Notes: generated by a model from the sequence alone, not told the origin. A stretch of 64,000 nucleotides of DNA from Microbacterium laevaniformans (GCF_016907555.1 NZ_JAFBCE010000001.1:2356001-2420000), one strand, 5' to 3'; positions 1-8,670 are shown, counted from the first letter of the stretch. Numbers and translations: made by a program.

Positions 1-36
1 GATCCGAATGCCCCCGGCCCGATCTTCGACGCTCAC
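1..36 (-). CDS. Response regulator, first 12 codons only
   Basis: Only the first 12 codons (MSVEDRAGGIRI) are in the window. The GTG start overlaps the stop codon of the neighbouring histidine kinase gene by four bases, the usual coupling of a kinase with its cognate regulator. The assignment to the NarL/LuxR response-regulator class is inferred from the partner being a HisKA_3 kinase; these 12 residues alone do not prove it. The gene continues off the left edge. Confidence 0.6.
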   Translation of the reverse strand, partial: MSVEDRAGGIRI

Positions 37-1142
37 CACGTCACCTCCACGCTCGTGCCGCCCGCACCTGCGGCCGTGATCGACAGCCGCGCCCCCGACA
101 TGGCGGCGCGCTCCCGCATCCCCCGCACACCGTTGCCCTCGGGTCCGCGTATGCCGCGCCCGTCGTCGGCCACGACGAGGCCGCCGGGACGGATACGGAC
201 CGACACGGCGGAGGCGGAGGCGTGGCGAAGCACGTTCGTCGTCGCCTCCCGGAGGATCCAGCTCGCAGTGAGAGCCTGTGCGGGCGAGAGCGCCTCGGCA
301 TCCCCGTGCACGACGAACCCGACACCCGCGGCGCGCAGCACGTCACGGCTCGTCGCCAGTTCGTCGGCGAGCGTCGCACTGCGGATGCCGGCGACGGTCT
401 CCCGCACCCCCGACAGCGCCTCCGCGGTGAGAGCCTCGATGTCGGCGAGCTCGGCGTCGGCGCGCTCGGGATCGGTGGCGATGAGTCGTCGCGCGAGCTG
501 CGCTTTCACGCGCACGACGGTCAGTGAATGGCCGATCAAGTCATGCACGTCGCGCGCGACGGCCTCCCGTCCCTCGCTCGTCGCGAGCTCGACTTCGAGC
601 TGCTGCGCCTGCACGGAGCGGACGATGAGCGCCGTCGTGACGGTGTTGACGGTCGCCAGGAGCACGATGATCGCGAGCACCGCCACGTAATCGACGCCAT
701 CCGGCAGCAGAAGCACCGTCGCCGCCGCGACGCCGATTCCGCCCGCGACCGTCGCCCAGTGGGCCGGACGGGTGAGGCCGTAGGACGCGAACGACATGAC
801 GAACGGAACGAAGCTCAACGCGTTGCCCGACACCGCGGGGATGGTGAGCGCGGCGCACACGATCAGCGCGCCGAACGCCACCCACTGGATCGGCCTCGGC
901 GGCGTGAGCAGCCCGCCGCCGTCGCCGCTCATGCCGTTGAGGAAGGCTGCGATGTAGATGAGCACGAAGGCGACGAGCGCGACCCAGCCTGTCACGATCC
1001 AGCCGGCATCGGCGGCCGATCGCAGCAGGCCGAGAATCGGGTAGATGAGGAAGACGAGCCACACGACGGCCATGACCCAGCCGTAGCGTTCCCAGACCGA
1101 GTCGGGGCCCCGCTCCCGCACGCGCCCTGCCTCGCGACTCAT
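33..1142 (-). CDS. DesK/NarL-type sensor histidine kinase
   Basis: A 369-residue membrane histidine kinase. About six hydrophobic segments lie between residues 22 and 173 with almost no extracytoplasmic domain, as in DesK-like kinases that sense the membrane or a transporter. The HisKA_3 box follows, with the phospho-acceptor His near residue 200 (ARDVHDLIGHS). The ATP-binding domain has an N box (REATTNVLRHA, about 300) and glycine-rich stretches DDGRG and GNGVRGMRER. It is the fourth gene of a leftward operon starting at padR, 10 bases behind the ABC permease. It probably reports on the transporter or its substrate to the regulator that follows. The signal is unknown. Confidence 0.9.
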   Translation of the reverse strand: MSREAGRVRERGPDSVWERYGWVMAVVWLVFLIYPILGLLRSAADAGWIVTGWVALVAFVLIYIAAFLNGMSGDGGGLLTPPRPIQWVAFGALIVCAALTIPAVSGNALSFVPFVMSFASYGLTRPAHWATVAGGIGVAAATVLLLPDGVDYVAVLAIIVLLATVNTVTTALIVRSVQAQQLEVELATSEGREAVARDVHDLIGHSLTVVRVKAQLARRLIATDPERADAELADIEALTAEALSGVRETVAGIRSATLADELATSRDVLRAAGVGFVVHGDAEALSPAQALTASWILREATTNVLRHASASAVSVRIRPGGLVVADDGRGIRGPEGNGVRGMRERAAMSGARLSITAAGAGGTSVEVTW

Positions 1143-1152
1143 GCTCTCGACC

Positions 1153-1920
1153 CTACCGACGGGCGCGAGAGCGCTTCACGCCGACTCCGACCAGCGCGGC
1201 GAACACGACCAGCCACACGACGATGTTGAGGGCGATGCCCCACGGCTGATCGGTCTGACCGGTGGTGAGGACACCGTCGGTGAGCGGCCAGCGCGCGAGC
1301 GCCACCACACCGTACATCGGTGTGAACCGGGCGATGTCGAGCATCGTGCCGTCCAACGGCATGAAGACGTTTCCGAAGAATCCGAAGAAGGTCAGCGAGA
1401 TCGAGGCGAGCGTCGCCGCGCCGTCCGAGCGGAACACGAGCCCCATCCCCAGCCCGTAGAGCCCGAACAGCAGCGCACCGCCGAGAACGAGAACCGCGGA
1501 GGCGGCCCAGCGCCATCCGTCCGACGCCTCCGCTCCCGTGGCGGCGCCGACCACGAAGACGAGCGCCACCGCGAGCGTCGCCGCCGCCAGCGCGGTGATC
1601 AGCTTCGTCGCCGCGTACCCGGCGGTGCGCAGCGGCGTCATGGCCAGCTGGCGTCCCCATCCCTGCGCCGCCTCGACAGCCGCCGTCGACGTCGCCGAGG
1701 TCATCGCCACCGCCGCACCGTAGGCCGCCATCGACACCATGACGTAGAAGCGGACGTTGCCGTGTCCGGCCGACATCCCGCCATAGGCGGCGCCCGCACC
1801 GAACAGCAGGTACATCCCCACCGGCATCGCGAGAGTGAACGCGAGCGTGTACGGGTTTCGCACCTGACGCAGCGCCTCCACGCGCAGCATCGTGGGCGAG
1901 ATCGTGAACGCGTGAGCCAT
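1153..1920 (-). CDS. ABC-2 type transporter permease
   Basis: A 255-residue integral membrane protein with about six hydrophobic segments, for example around residues 30-55, 60-80, 105-130, 140-165, 170-195 and 225-245. Length and layout fit the ABC-2 permeases paired with DrrA/NatA-like ATPases in drug, lantibiotic or lipid export. It starts three bases after the ATPase stop codon, so the two are surely coupled. Being made together with a PadR repressor and a DesK-type kinase suggests an envelope-stress or antibiotic-detoxification exporter. The substrate cannot be read from the sequence. Confidence 0.85.
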   Translation of the reverse strand: MAHAFTISPTMLRVEALRQVRNPYTLAFTLAMPVGMYLLFGAGAAYGGMSAGHGNVRFYVMVSMAAYGAAVAMTSATSTAAVEAAQGWGRQLAMTPLRTAGYAATKLITALAAATLAVALVFVVGAATGAEASDGWRWAASAVLVLGGALLFGLYGLGMGLVFRSDGAATLASISLTFFGFFGNVFMPLDGTMLDIARFTPMYGVVALARWPLTDGVLTTGQTDQPWGIALNIVVWLVVFAALVGVGVKRSRARR

Positions 1921-1923
1921 GGG

Positions 1924-2856
1924 TCAGTCCTCCGTCAGCGCCGTGAAGGCAGTCTCGAGTGTGGGAGCCGTGACCTCGAGGTCGTGGGCGCCGGCACGCA
2001 GCAGGGCGAACGCCGCGGCGTCGGCGTCGACGGCGCGCAGGTGAACGCGCCCGCCCTCCTCGCGCAGGTCGGTGACACCGTTCGTCGCAGCGAGAACGCC
2101 GACCAGCGCCGCGGCGCCGTCGGCGGGAAGGGCCGCGGCCACCGTGCGGGCGCCGAGGCTCGCCCGCAGCTGCGCCGTCGGAGCGTCCGCGACGATCCGC
2201 CCGCGGTGCATCACGACGGTGCGTTGCGCGAAGTGCTCCGCCTCTTCGAGGTAGTGGGTGGCGAAGACGATCGTGCGCCCGGCATCCGCCTGCGCTCGCA
2301 TCACGTCCCAGAACCGCTGGCGCGCCGTCACGTCCATGCCCGCGGTCGGCTCGTCGAGCACGAGGATCTCGGGATCGGCCACGAGCGCCAGCGCGAAGCG
2401 CACCCGCTGCTGCTCCCCGCCCGAGCACTTCGACACCCGACGCCGAGCGAGTGGCTCCAGCGCCGTCTGCCGCATCACTTCCGGCACTCGTTGCAGGGCC
2501 GCACGCCCGTGCAGCGAGGCGATCACCTCGACGCTCTCGCGCACCGTGATGTCGCCGAGCAGCCCTCCGGTCTGCAGGACGGCGGCGATGCGACCGGATG
2601 CCGCGGCATCCGCCGCCCGCTGCCCGAGCACCCGCACCGTGCCCGCGGTGGGCTCGACCAGCCCGAGCAGCATGTCGAGGGTCGTGGTCTTGCCGGCGCC
2701 GTTGGGTCCCAGCAGGGCCACGATCTCGCCCCGGTGAACGGTGAGGTCGATGCCGTCGACCGCGCGCACGGTGCGCTCGCCCAGACCGAAGGAGCGCTCC
2801 AGGTCGTCGAGGCGGAGGACGACGGATGCGAGGGTGGCGGCGCGTGCGGTGGTCAC
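1924..2856 (-). CDS. ABC transporter ATP-binding protein (DrrA/CcmA-like)
   Basis: A nucleotide-binding subunit of about 310 residues. Walker A is GPNGAGKTT (about 50-58), the signature is CSGGEQQRV, and Walker B with its glutamate is ILVLDEPTAGMD, followed by the switch His in FATHYLEEAE. A C-terminal extension of about 90 residues is typical of DrrA-type exporters. I chose the GTG at 2854-2856 because a purine-rich AGAGTGG lies ahead of it; a GTG seven codons further upstream has no ribosome-binding site. It lies between padR and the permease in one operon and powers export with the permease. Confidence 0.88.
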   Translation of the reverse strand: MTTARAATLASVVLRLDDLERSFGLGERTVRAVDGIDLTVHRGEIVALLGPNGAGKTTTLDMLLGLVEPTAGTVRVLGQRAADAAASGRIAAVLQTGGLLGDITVRESVEVIASLHGRAALQRVPEVMRQTALEPLARRRVSKCSGGEQQRVRFALALVADPEILVLDEPTAGMDVTARQRFWDVMRAQADAGRTIVFATHYLEEAEHFAQRTVVMHRGRIVADAPTAQLRASLGARTVAAALPADGAAALVGVLAATNGVTDLREEGGRVHLRAVDADAAAFALLRAGAHDLEVTAPTLETAFTALTED

Positions 2857-2943
2857 ACATCCACTCTGATCGCGCACGCCCGGAACGTCAGGAGGGCGCT
2901 GTCACGAGCGGAACATGACACGTGTCACGTCTCGGTGCGCCTC

Positions 2944-3540
2944 TCACGGAGTCGCGGCGGCGCTCCGCGCCGGCCGTCCCCGCTTGGGCCGCTCGGACGA
3001 AAGCCCCTGCGCAAGCGAGGCGATCGACGGGCTGGACAGCCGCTCTTCGACGTGTGCGAGCCAGCGCACCTCCGACTCGGCGGTGAACAGCGACGCCGAC
3101 AGCGGCAGCGCTCCGACCACGGATGCCGGATCGTCGACATCCACGCCGGCGTAGCGCGCCGTCAGTTCGTCGAGCCGCCCCTGAGATGCCGCACGCTGCG
3201 CGCGCACCAGGTACAGCACATCGACTCCGGGCAAGGTCGCTGCGAGAGCGACCTTCACCGCCAGTTCGTCGCGGGCTGCTTCCCCCCGCTCGACAGGAGT
3301 GTCGAACCATTCGCGCACGGCCGCCGACCCGTCGTCCGTGATGCGCCAGTACACGTGGCCCTGGGCGTCGACGTCGTCTTTGGAGACGAGCCCGTCGCGC
3401 TCCAGGCGCTCCAGGGTGTTGTAGATCTGGCCGACGTTCAGCGAGCTCGCCCCGGTGCGTCGCGTGAACTCGGCGCGCAGCTGATACCCGTAGCACGGCG
3501 CTTGATCGAGGATCGCCAGCAGGTTGTGACGCACCGACAT
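2944..3540 (-). CDS. PadR family transcriptional regulator
   Basis: A 198-residue regulator. The N-terminal winged helix (about residues 5-75) has the PadR pattern YGYQLRAEF, then VGQIYNTLERLERDGLV and a wing ending GHVYWRITDDG. The C-terminal half is helical and probably dimerises (Vir_act_alpha_C type). It is first in the leftward padR-ABC-kinase operon, with a GGGGGAG ribosome-binding site. Members of this family repress drug-efflux operons and are released by the effluxed compound, so autoregulation is likely. A candidate operator lies just upstream at 3562-3588. The 87 bases between its stop and the ATPase start show no other gene. Confidence 0.88.
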   Translation of the reverse strand: MSVRHNLLAILDQAPCYGYQLRAEFTRRTGASSLNVGQIYNTLERLERDGLVSKDDVDAQGHVYWRITDDGSAAVREWFDTPVERGEAARDELAVKVALAATLPGVDVLYLVRAQRAASQGRLDELTARYAGVDVDDPASVVGALPLSASLFTAESEVRWLAHVEERLSSPSIASLAQGLSSERPKRGRPARSAAATP

Positions 3541-3561
3541 CTGTGCTCCCCCGACCTTCCA

Positions 3562-3588
3562 GTATGTAATTTCTCAGTATATGCATAC
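3562..3588. promoter_or_regulatory. Candidate PadR operator and operon promoter
   Basis: An AT-rich patch directly upstream of padR in otherwise GC-rich DNA. Inverted arms GTATG (3562-3566) and CATAC (3584-3588) enclose it, and the perfect palindrome TATGCATA lies at 3580-3587. PadR proteins are known to bind ATGT/ACAT-type inverted repeats overlapping their own promoter. Assignment to this PadR is inferred from position. Confidence 0.5.
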
Positions 3589-3635
3589 GCGGAAAATCGG
3601 CCCGCGCAGGGCGTGCGGCTGGCGGCCGCCAGCCG

Positions 3636-4718
3636 TCAGTCCCCTGCGCGAAGCCGCACCGCGAGCGCCGCGGCCGTCCCCACCGCCGCCCCGACCACGG
3701 TGTCGACGATCCGTTCCAGAGCGAGCGGCAGCGTCTCGGCCGCGCCCGTCGCCGCGCCGATGAGCAGCAGCACGAGCGGCGTGATGAACACCAGCGCGAG
3801 CGCGTAGTGGCGCACCACCACCATCTCGATGGCGAACTGCAGCGCGCCCAGCAGCAGTCCGAGCGCCCAGATGGGCAGCGGCACGAACGCCAGCGCGAGA
3901 TAGAGCCCGCCGCCGACCACGGTGCCGACGGTGCGGTGGATGCCACGCGTCGTCGCATCCCGCCGCCCCACCGGCAGCCCGACCACGGCCAGTCCCGCAC
4001 ACACGATCCAGTACGAACGAGCGGGGTCCACGACTGCGGCCGCGGCCACCCCCGCGACGGCGACGATCGCAGCGCGGAGCGTCAGCGTCTGGGCGAGCGC
4101 CGACCATCGCAGAGGAAAGAGCGTCCCCAGCGAACGCGGCTGCTCCCGGCGGTACCGCGGCAACAGCAGCGGCGCCGCGACGACCAAGCAGGCGAAAGCC
4201 CCCGAGGCGGCGACGATGGCCAGGTAGATCGCCGGATCGACGACGCGCACACCCCCGTGGGGCGAGGTGATCTGGGCCGACAAACCGAACACGAGCACGA
4301 AGAACACCGGTCCGGGCGGCCCGAGCGAGACCGCACCCGCCAGCGCCGATGCGACGATCGCCGTGACCAGCACCCCGCCGAGCATGAACGGCACGCCGCC
4401 CCCGGCCGCGAGGGTTCCCGCCGCGGCGCACACCCACAGCGCCAGCGCCACCAGCGGCGCGACGCGGGCACGCTCGCGCGGGCGCAGCCAGCCGCCGTAG
4501 ATCACGGCGAAAGCCCCGGTCGCCGACAACAGGGCGAGGTGCGGATACCCGGATGCCGCGAGCGCCACGATCGGCACGGTCATCGCGAGCCCCGCCTGCA
4601 AGGCCAGCGGCCAGCGCCGGCCGCGCGCGGGCCCGAAGGTCGCGAGGCTCCGCGCGACGTGGGCCGCCTCCGCGCGCACGCGGGCGCCGAAGCGGGGCGA
4701 CGGGGTGGACGACGACAT
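3636..4718 (-). CDS. FUSC-family / aromatic-acid exporter-like membrane protein
   Basis: A 360-residue protein with two blocks of hydrophobic helices (about residues 25-175 and 205-340) in the repeated arrangement of FUSC or ArAE-type proteins. The second block carries the conserved stretch YWIVCAGLAVVG and a following GTVVGG motif seen in this family. These proteins are linked to export of aromatic acids or to envelope functions. I chose the ATG at 4716-4718, which has a GAGGG ribosome-binding site; the frame stays open further upstream but that part is arginine- and serine-rich and antisense to the alarmone synthetase. It is a single gene, divergent from 4801. Confidence 0.75.
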   Translation of the reverse strand: MSSSTPSPRFGARVRAEAAHVARSLATFGPARGRRWPLALQAGLAMTVPIVALAASGYPHLALLSATGAFAVIYGGWLRPRERARVAPLVALALWVCAAAGTLAAGGGVPFMLGGVLVTAIVASALAGAVSLGPPGPVFFVLVFGLSAQITSPHGGVRVVDPAIYLAIVAASGAFACLVVAAPLLLPRYRREQPRSLGTLFPLRWSALAQTLTLRAAIVAVAGVAAAAVVDPARSYWIVCAGLAVVGLPVGRRDATTRGIHRTVGTVVGGGLYLALAFVPLPIWALGLLLGALQFAIEMVVVRHYALALVFITPLVLLLIGAATGAAETLPLALERIVDTVVGAAVGTAAALAVRLRAGD

Positions 4719-4787
4719 CCCCTCATTCTCCCTCGCCGCTCGGGCCGACTCCCCCGGTTCGCACAGCCGGCGCCGAGGAGGGCTGGC

Positions 4788-4793
4788 TACGGT
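4788..4793 (+). promoter_or_regulatory. -10 element TACGGT for a leaderless mRNA
   Basis: TACGGT lies seven bases before the ATG at 4801, and no ribosome-binding site lies between them. Transcription should start at or next to the start codon. The same spacing recurs throughout the window. Confidence 0.5.
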
Positions 4794-4800
4794 CGAGACC

Positions 4801-5502
4801 ATGGAAGCGATTTCGCAGCCCCTGTCCATCTCGACCGACGAGGGAGTGACGACGTTCTCGGCCGAGCAGCTGCGGATGATGCGCGACGAGTTCCAGCGTT
4901 TCCTGCTCGAGTACCAGTTCGGCCTGCGGGAGGTCGAGACCAAGCTCGGCATCCTCCGCGACGAGTTCCTGCTGATGCACGACTACAACCCGATCGAGCA
5001 CGTCTCCAGTCGGGTGAAGTCGGCCGACAGCCTCGTCGACAAAATCACGCGCAAGGGTGTCGATCCCAGCTTCGACGCGATCCGCGCGGCCATCACCGAC
5101 ATCGCCGGCATCCGGGTGACGACGAGCTTCACGAAGGACGCCTACCGCCTGTTCGACCTGCTCACCCAGCAGGACGACATCACCGTGCGCGAGGTGAAGG
5201 ACTATATCGCGCATCCGAAGACCAACGGCTACAAGAGTCTGCACGTGATCGTCGAGGTCCCCGTTTTCCTCTCGTCGGGGCGCGTCGACGTCGCCGTCGA
5301 GGTGCAGTTCCGCACGATCGCGATGGATTTCTGGGCGAGCCTGGAGCACAAGATCTACTACAAGTACGCCGGCGCGGTTCCCGACGGACTGCTCGCCGAA
5401 CTCAAAGAGGCGGCCGACTCGGCATCCCTGCTGGATGCCCGCATGGAACGCCTGCACGGACAGCTGCACGGTCCGGCGTCTGCGACGATCCAGGCCGTCT
5501 GA
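4801..5502 (+). CDS. Small alarmone synthetase (RelQ/YjbM-type GTP pyrophosphokinase)
   Basis: A 233-residue protein consisting of a RelA/SpoT synthetase domain with no HD hydrolase, TGS or ACT domain, as in RelQ/RelP-type small alarmone synthetases. The R-x-K-S-x-x-S-x-x-x-K nucleotide-binding motif is present (SRVKSADSLVDKITRKG, about 68-84). DIAGIRV follows, then the substrate segment around HPKTNGYKSLH and VEVQFRT (about 140-180). It should transfer pyrophosphate from ATP to GDP or GTP, making (p)ppGpp in the cytoplasm. The ATG at 4801 is chosen because the family alignment begins soon after it and a -10 lies seven bases ahead. Confidence 0.9.
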   Translation: MEAISQPLSISTDEGVTTFSAEQLRMMRDEFQRFLLEYQFGLREVETKLGILRDEFLLMHDYNPIEHVSSRVKSADSLVDKITRKGVDPSFDAIRAAITDIAGIRVTTSFTKDAYRLFDLLTQQDDITVREVKDYIAHPKTNGYKSLHVIVEVPVFLSSGRVDVAVEVQFRTIAMDFWASLEHKIYYKYAGAVPDGLLAELKEAADSASLLDARMERLHGQLHGPASATIQAV

Positions 5503-5527
5503 GTTCTCTGCCGCATAGCCTGGACGC

Positions 5528-6109
5528 ATGAGCGAGGACCCGCGCCTGGAGGCGGCGCGCTACCGGATCGCGCGGGAGGCACGCGCATCCGGGGACAGCA
5601 CCGCCGCAAATGGCGCCGACGATGCGCCTCCGACCGCGCGGGGCACGCCCACCGCCCACGAACGCGCCATGTACGTCGAGACGGCCATCCAGCAGGCGAT
5701 CCGCCGCGGAGACTTCGACGACCTGCCCGGCGCCGGCAAACCGCTGGAAGGCCTCGGCGATCACCACGACCCCGACTGGTGGATCCGCCGCAAGATCCAG
5801 AACGAGCGTCTCACCGGCCTCGGACCCGCCGCGCTGATGCTGCGCACCGAGGATGCCGAGTTCACGCAGACCCTCGACGCCCTGACGCGCGACGCCGACG
5901 TGCGCGCCCACGTCGAGGACTTCAACCGCCGCGTGATCGAGGCTCGCCGCCAGCTCCAGGGCGGTCCGCCCGTCGTGACGGCCACCCGCGACGTCGACGC
6001 CGAGGTCGCCGCGTGGCACGAGCGTCGGCGGCAGCGCACCGCGGCGGCATCCATCCCGCCGTCGGAGCCCGAGCCTCGACGCCGGCGCGGTCTGTTCCGC
6101 AGGCGCTGA
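5528..6109 (+). CDS. DUF1992 (DnaJ-homologue subfamily C member 28-like) protein
   Basis: A 193-residue soluble protein. The core of the DUF1992 family is clear at about residues 45-110: YVETAIQQAIRRGDFDDLPGAGKPL, then DPDWWIRRKIQNERLTGLGP. The remainder is charged and ends in an arginine-rich tail (RRRRGLFRRR). The biochemical role of the family is not established; eukaryotic relatives are DNAJC28 proteins without a J domain. The ATG is preceded at six bases by TAGCCT, a good -10, so it may have its own leaderless transcript although it lies only 25 bases behind the alarmone synthetase. Confidence 0.85.
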   Translation: MSEDPRLEAARYRIAREARASGDSTAANGADDAPPTARGTPTAHERAMYVETAIQQAIRRGDFDDLPGAGKPLEGLGDHHDPDWWIRRKIQNERLTGLGPAALMLRTEDAEFTQTLDALTRDADVRAHVEDFNRRVIEARRQLQGGPPVVTATRDVDAEVAAWHERRRQRTAAASIPPSEPEPRRRRGLFRRR

Positions 6110-6139
6110 GCCCGCCCGGCCGGGCCCGCGCCGGATGAC

Positions 6140-6214
6140 AACGGATGCGGAGACGGGCAACAGATGCGGAAAGGAGAATGCCCCCGCATCCGAATCCGTT
6201 GACGGTTTCCGCAT
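6140..6214. terminator. Nested inverted repeats in a convergent gap
   Basis: Two 9-bp perfect inverted pairs interleave here: CGGATGCGG (6142-6150) with CCGCATCCG (6184-6192), and ATGCGGAAA (6164-6172) with TTTCCGCAT (6206-6214). They lie between convergent genes, so a bidirectional terminator is the simple explanation. There is no T-tract, and the arms can form alternative, mutually exclusive hairpins. Confidence 0.45.
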
Positions 6215-6285
6215 TCGCGTGCGCCGACGCCGACGCCAGCGCCGGCGCAGTGCCGGATGCCGGGAGCCGAGTGCCGGGTGCTGGC

Positions 6286-7263
6286 TCAGCCGATCGCGGC
6301 TCGCCAGTCCTCGAGCAGGCGCGCCGTGGTGCGCGTCTGCGCCCACAGCATCTCGGGGGCCTCGGTGCGGCCGTCCCGCAGCGCCAGGATCGTCGCATCG
6401 GCCTCGACGGCCATGGGACTGGACGTCTGCGTGTGGATCCGCTCGACGGTGCCGTCGGGGCGGCGCAGCACGGCGTCGGCGGTCGAGACCACGCGACTGC
6501 CCCAGACGTTCTCGATCTCGAGGACGCCCTCCGCTGCGCGCACCACCGCACGGCGGGGAAGGTCCGCGGTGATCGCGGTGGCGATGCGCGCCTCGAACCC
6601 GCCGAACGCGACGGTGGCCCGGGCCTGCTCATCGACGGCGCCGACGACGCCGTCGGCATCCACGATCACGGGCGGGTGGTCGATGCCCGCCCACGCGGCC
6701 AGACCGACGGCGAGGGATGCCGGGTAGCACCCGACATCGAGGATCGCACCGCCGGCGGTCGCCGGGTCGAACAGACGCCCGTCGTGAGCGTCGGCGGCGA
6801 ACCCGAGCGTGGAGTCCACCGATCGCAGCTCGCCGATCGCGCCGGAGGAGACGAGCCGGCGCAGCTGCTCTGCGAACGGACCGAAGCGGTACTTGAACGC
6901 CTCGACGACGGGAAGCCCGACGCGCGCAGCGTGGGCGAGCACGGCCTCCGTCTCGGCGACCGAGATGCCCAGCGGCTTCTCGCACAGCACCGCCTTGCCC
7001 GCATCGAGCGCGGCGTGGGCGAGCTCGGCGTGGGTCGTGTGGACGGTGCCGATGTACACGGCATCCACGTCGTCGCGCGCGAGCACCTCGTCGTACGTGC
7101 CGGCGACCGCAGCGCCGTACCGGTCGGCGAACTCACGCGCCCGGATGCCGTCGCGCGCGCCCACGGCGTGCAGGACTCCGTGTTCGGCGTGCGGCAGCGC
7201 CGCGAGGAAGTCACCCGTGATGACGCCGGCGCCCAGGACCGCCCAGCGTGCCTTGTCGCTCAT
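6286..7263 (-). CDS. Gfo/Idh/MocA family oxidoreductase
   Basis: A 325-residue NAD(P)-dependent oxidoreductase. The N-terminal Rossmann fold begins WAVLGAGVITGDF, then IGTVHTTHAELAHAAL and the diagnostic EKPLG motif (about residue 96), whose Lys is catalytic in the family. The C-terminal alpha/beta substrate domain includes the metal- or sugar-facing segment GGAILDVGCYP. Family members act on sugars, inositols or dihydrodiols; the substrate is unknown. It is monocistronic, and its ATG is preceded at six bases by TAGCGT, which implies a leaderless mRNA. Confidence 0.85.
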   Translation of the reverse strand: MSDKARWAVLGAGVITGDFLAALPHAEHGVLHAVGARDGIRAREFADRYGAAVAGTYDEVLARDDVDAVYIGTVHTTHAELAHAALDAGKAVLCEKPLGISVAETEAVLAHAARVGLPVVEAFKYRFGPFAEQLRRLVSSGAIGELRSVDSTLGFAADAHDGRLFDPATAGGAILDVGCYPASLAVGLAAWAGIDHPPVIVDADGVVGAVDEQARATVAFGGFEARIATAITADLPRRAVVRAAEGVLEIENVWGSRVVSTADAVLRRPDGTVERIHTQTSSPMAVEADATILALRDGRTEAPEMLWAQTRTTARLLEDWRAAIG

Positions 7264-7353
7264 GGTTCCACGCTAGCGGCGCCGGTGGAGGCCCACGCGC
7301 AAGGGATGCCGCGAAGTGTTACGGCCGATCCGTCACAATCGCCCGCGCCGCCC

Positions 7354-7359
7354 TAATCT
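7354..7359 (+). promoter_or_regulatory. -10 element TAATCT that decides the metY start
   Basis: TAATCT is followed by six bases and the GTG at 7366. The alternative GTG at 7360 abuts the hexamer and would fall before the transcription start, so 7366 is preferred. Confidence 0.5.
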
Positions 7360-7365
7360 GTGCTG

Positions 7366-8670
7366 GTGAGCACGCAGCCCGACAGCGCCGACTACGGTTT
7401 CGACACCCGACAGGTGCACGCCGGCGAGGTCGACGAGCGCAACCACGGCGCGCGCATCACCCCGATCTACCTCACGGCCGCCTATCGCTTCGACTCGTTC
7501 GCGCAAGCCGAGGACCGCTTCACGGGCGCCGAGACGGGTCAGCTGTACTCCCGCAACCTCAATCCGACCCACGAGGTCGCCGAGCGTCGTATCGCCTCGC
7601 TCGAAGGAGGGACCGGGGCGATCGTCGTCGGCTCGGGCCAAGCGGCGATCACGGCGCTGCTGCTGGGCCTCGCCGGCGCGGGCGAACGCCTCGTGTCGAC
7701 CGCGAGCATCTACAGCGGCACCCGCATCCTGTTCGATCGCACCTTCGCACGACTGGGCGTGTCGACCGATTACGTCCGCGACGCTGCGGACGAGGACGAG
7801 TGGGAGCGGCGGATCACGCCGCAGACGAAGGCGATCTTCGTCGAGACGATCCCCAACCCGAAGAACGACCTCGTCGACGTCGCCGCGGTCGCTCGCATCG
7901 CACAGCGGCATACGATCCCGTTGATCGTGGACAACACCGTCGCGACCCCGTACCTGATCCGCCCGCTCGAGCACGGCGCCGATGTCGTCGTGCACTCCTC
8001 GACGAAGTTCCTCACCGGGCACGGCGCCGCCCTGTCGGGTGTGATCGTCGACGGCGGCCGCTTCGACTGGGCCGGCTCGTCCCGCGACTACCCGGGGCTG
8101 ACCGCGCCGGCCGCCCCGGGCCGCCCCGCGCTCGTGGACAGCCACGGCGAGCGCGCACTCGAGGCCTACCTGCGCTTCGGCATCGTCAACGACCTCGGCG
8201 CCGCTCTGTCGCCGGTCAACTCGTTCCTGCTGCAGCAGGGCATCGAAACCCTGTCGCTGCGCATGGCGAAGCACCTCGAGAATGCCGAGATCGTCGCCGC
8301 GTGGCTGGCGACGCACCCCGCCGTGGAGAGCGTCGACTTCGCGGCTCTGCCCACGAGCCCCTTCCACCGCATCTCGCGAGAGCGCTTCGGCGGCCACGCC
8401 GGATCGGTGTTCGCCTTCACCGTCCGGGGCGGACGGGCCGCCGCGGAGCGCTTCTTCGACAGCCTTCGCCTCATCAGCCGTATGACGAACATCGGCGATG
8501 TCCGCTCGATGGCGCTGCATCCGGCGACGACGACGCACGTGTCGTTCCCGCCCGAGGAGCGGGAGCGGCTCGGAATCGGCGACGGACTCATCCGGCTCTC
8601 GATCGGCATCGAGACGGCATCCGACCTCATCGCCGACCTGGACCGGGCTCTCGCCGCAGCCTCTTCCTGA
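7366..8670 (+). CDS. metY: O-acetylhomoserine sulfhydrylase-type PLP enzyme
   Basis: A 434-residue protein of the Cys/Met-metabolism PLP family (cystathionine gamma-synthase fold). Visible motifs are DTRQVHAG at the N-terminus, the phosphate-binding LYSRNLNPT, the aspartate segment IVDNTVATP, and the PLP lysine in HSSTKFLTGHG (about 205-215). The GHG after the lysine and the length are closer to MetY than to MetB or MetC. MetY makes homocysteine from O-acetylhomoserine and sulfide in methionine synthesis. It is followed by a flavin reductase gene. Start chosen by the -10 spacing noted at 7354. A MetB-type activity cannot be excluded. Confidence 0.82.
   Translation: MSTQPDSADYGFDTRQVHAGEVDERNHGARITPIYLTAAYRFDSFAQAEDRFTGAETGQLYSRNLNPTHEVAERRIASLEGGTGAIVVGSGQAAITALLLGLAGAGERLVSTASIYSGTRILFDRTFARLGVSTDYVRDAADEDEWERRITPQTKAIFVETIPNPKNDLVDVAAVARIAQRHTIPLIVDNTVATPYLIRPLEHGADVVVHSSTKFLTGHGAALSGVIVDGGRFDWAGSSRDYPGLTAPAAPGRPALVDSHGERALEAYLRFGIVNDLGAALSPVNSFLLQQGIETLSLRMAKHLENAEIVAAWLATHPAVESVDFAALPTSPFHRISRERFGGHAGSVFAFTVRGGRAAAERFFDSLRLISRMTNIGDVRSMALHPATTTHVSFPPEERERLGIGDGLIRLSIGIETASDLIADLDRALAAASS

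Noticed and set aside
1141-3807. Very long open frame of 888 codons opposite the ABC-kinase operon
   Set aside because: High GC keeps antisense frames open. Its composition is arginine- and histidine-rich without any fold signature, while the opposite strand encodes clear ABC, kinase and PadR proteins.
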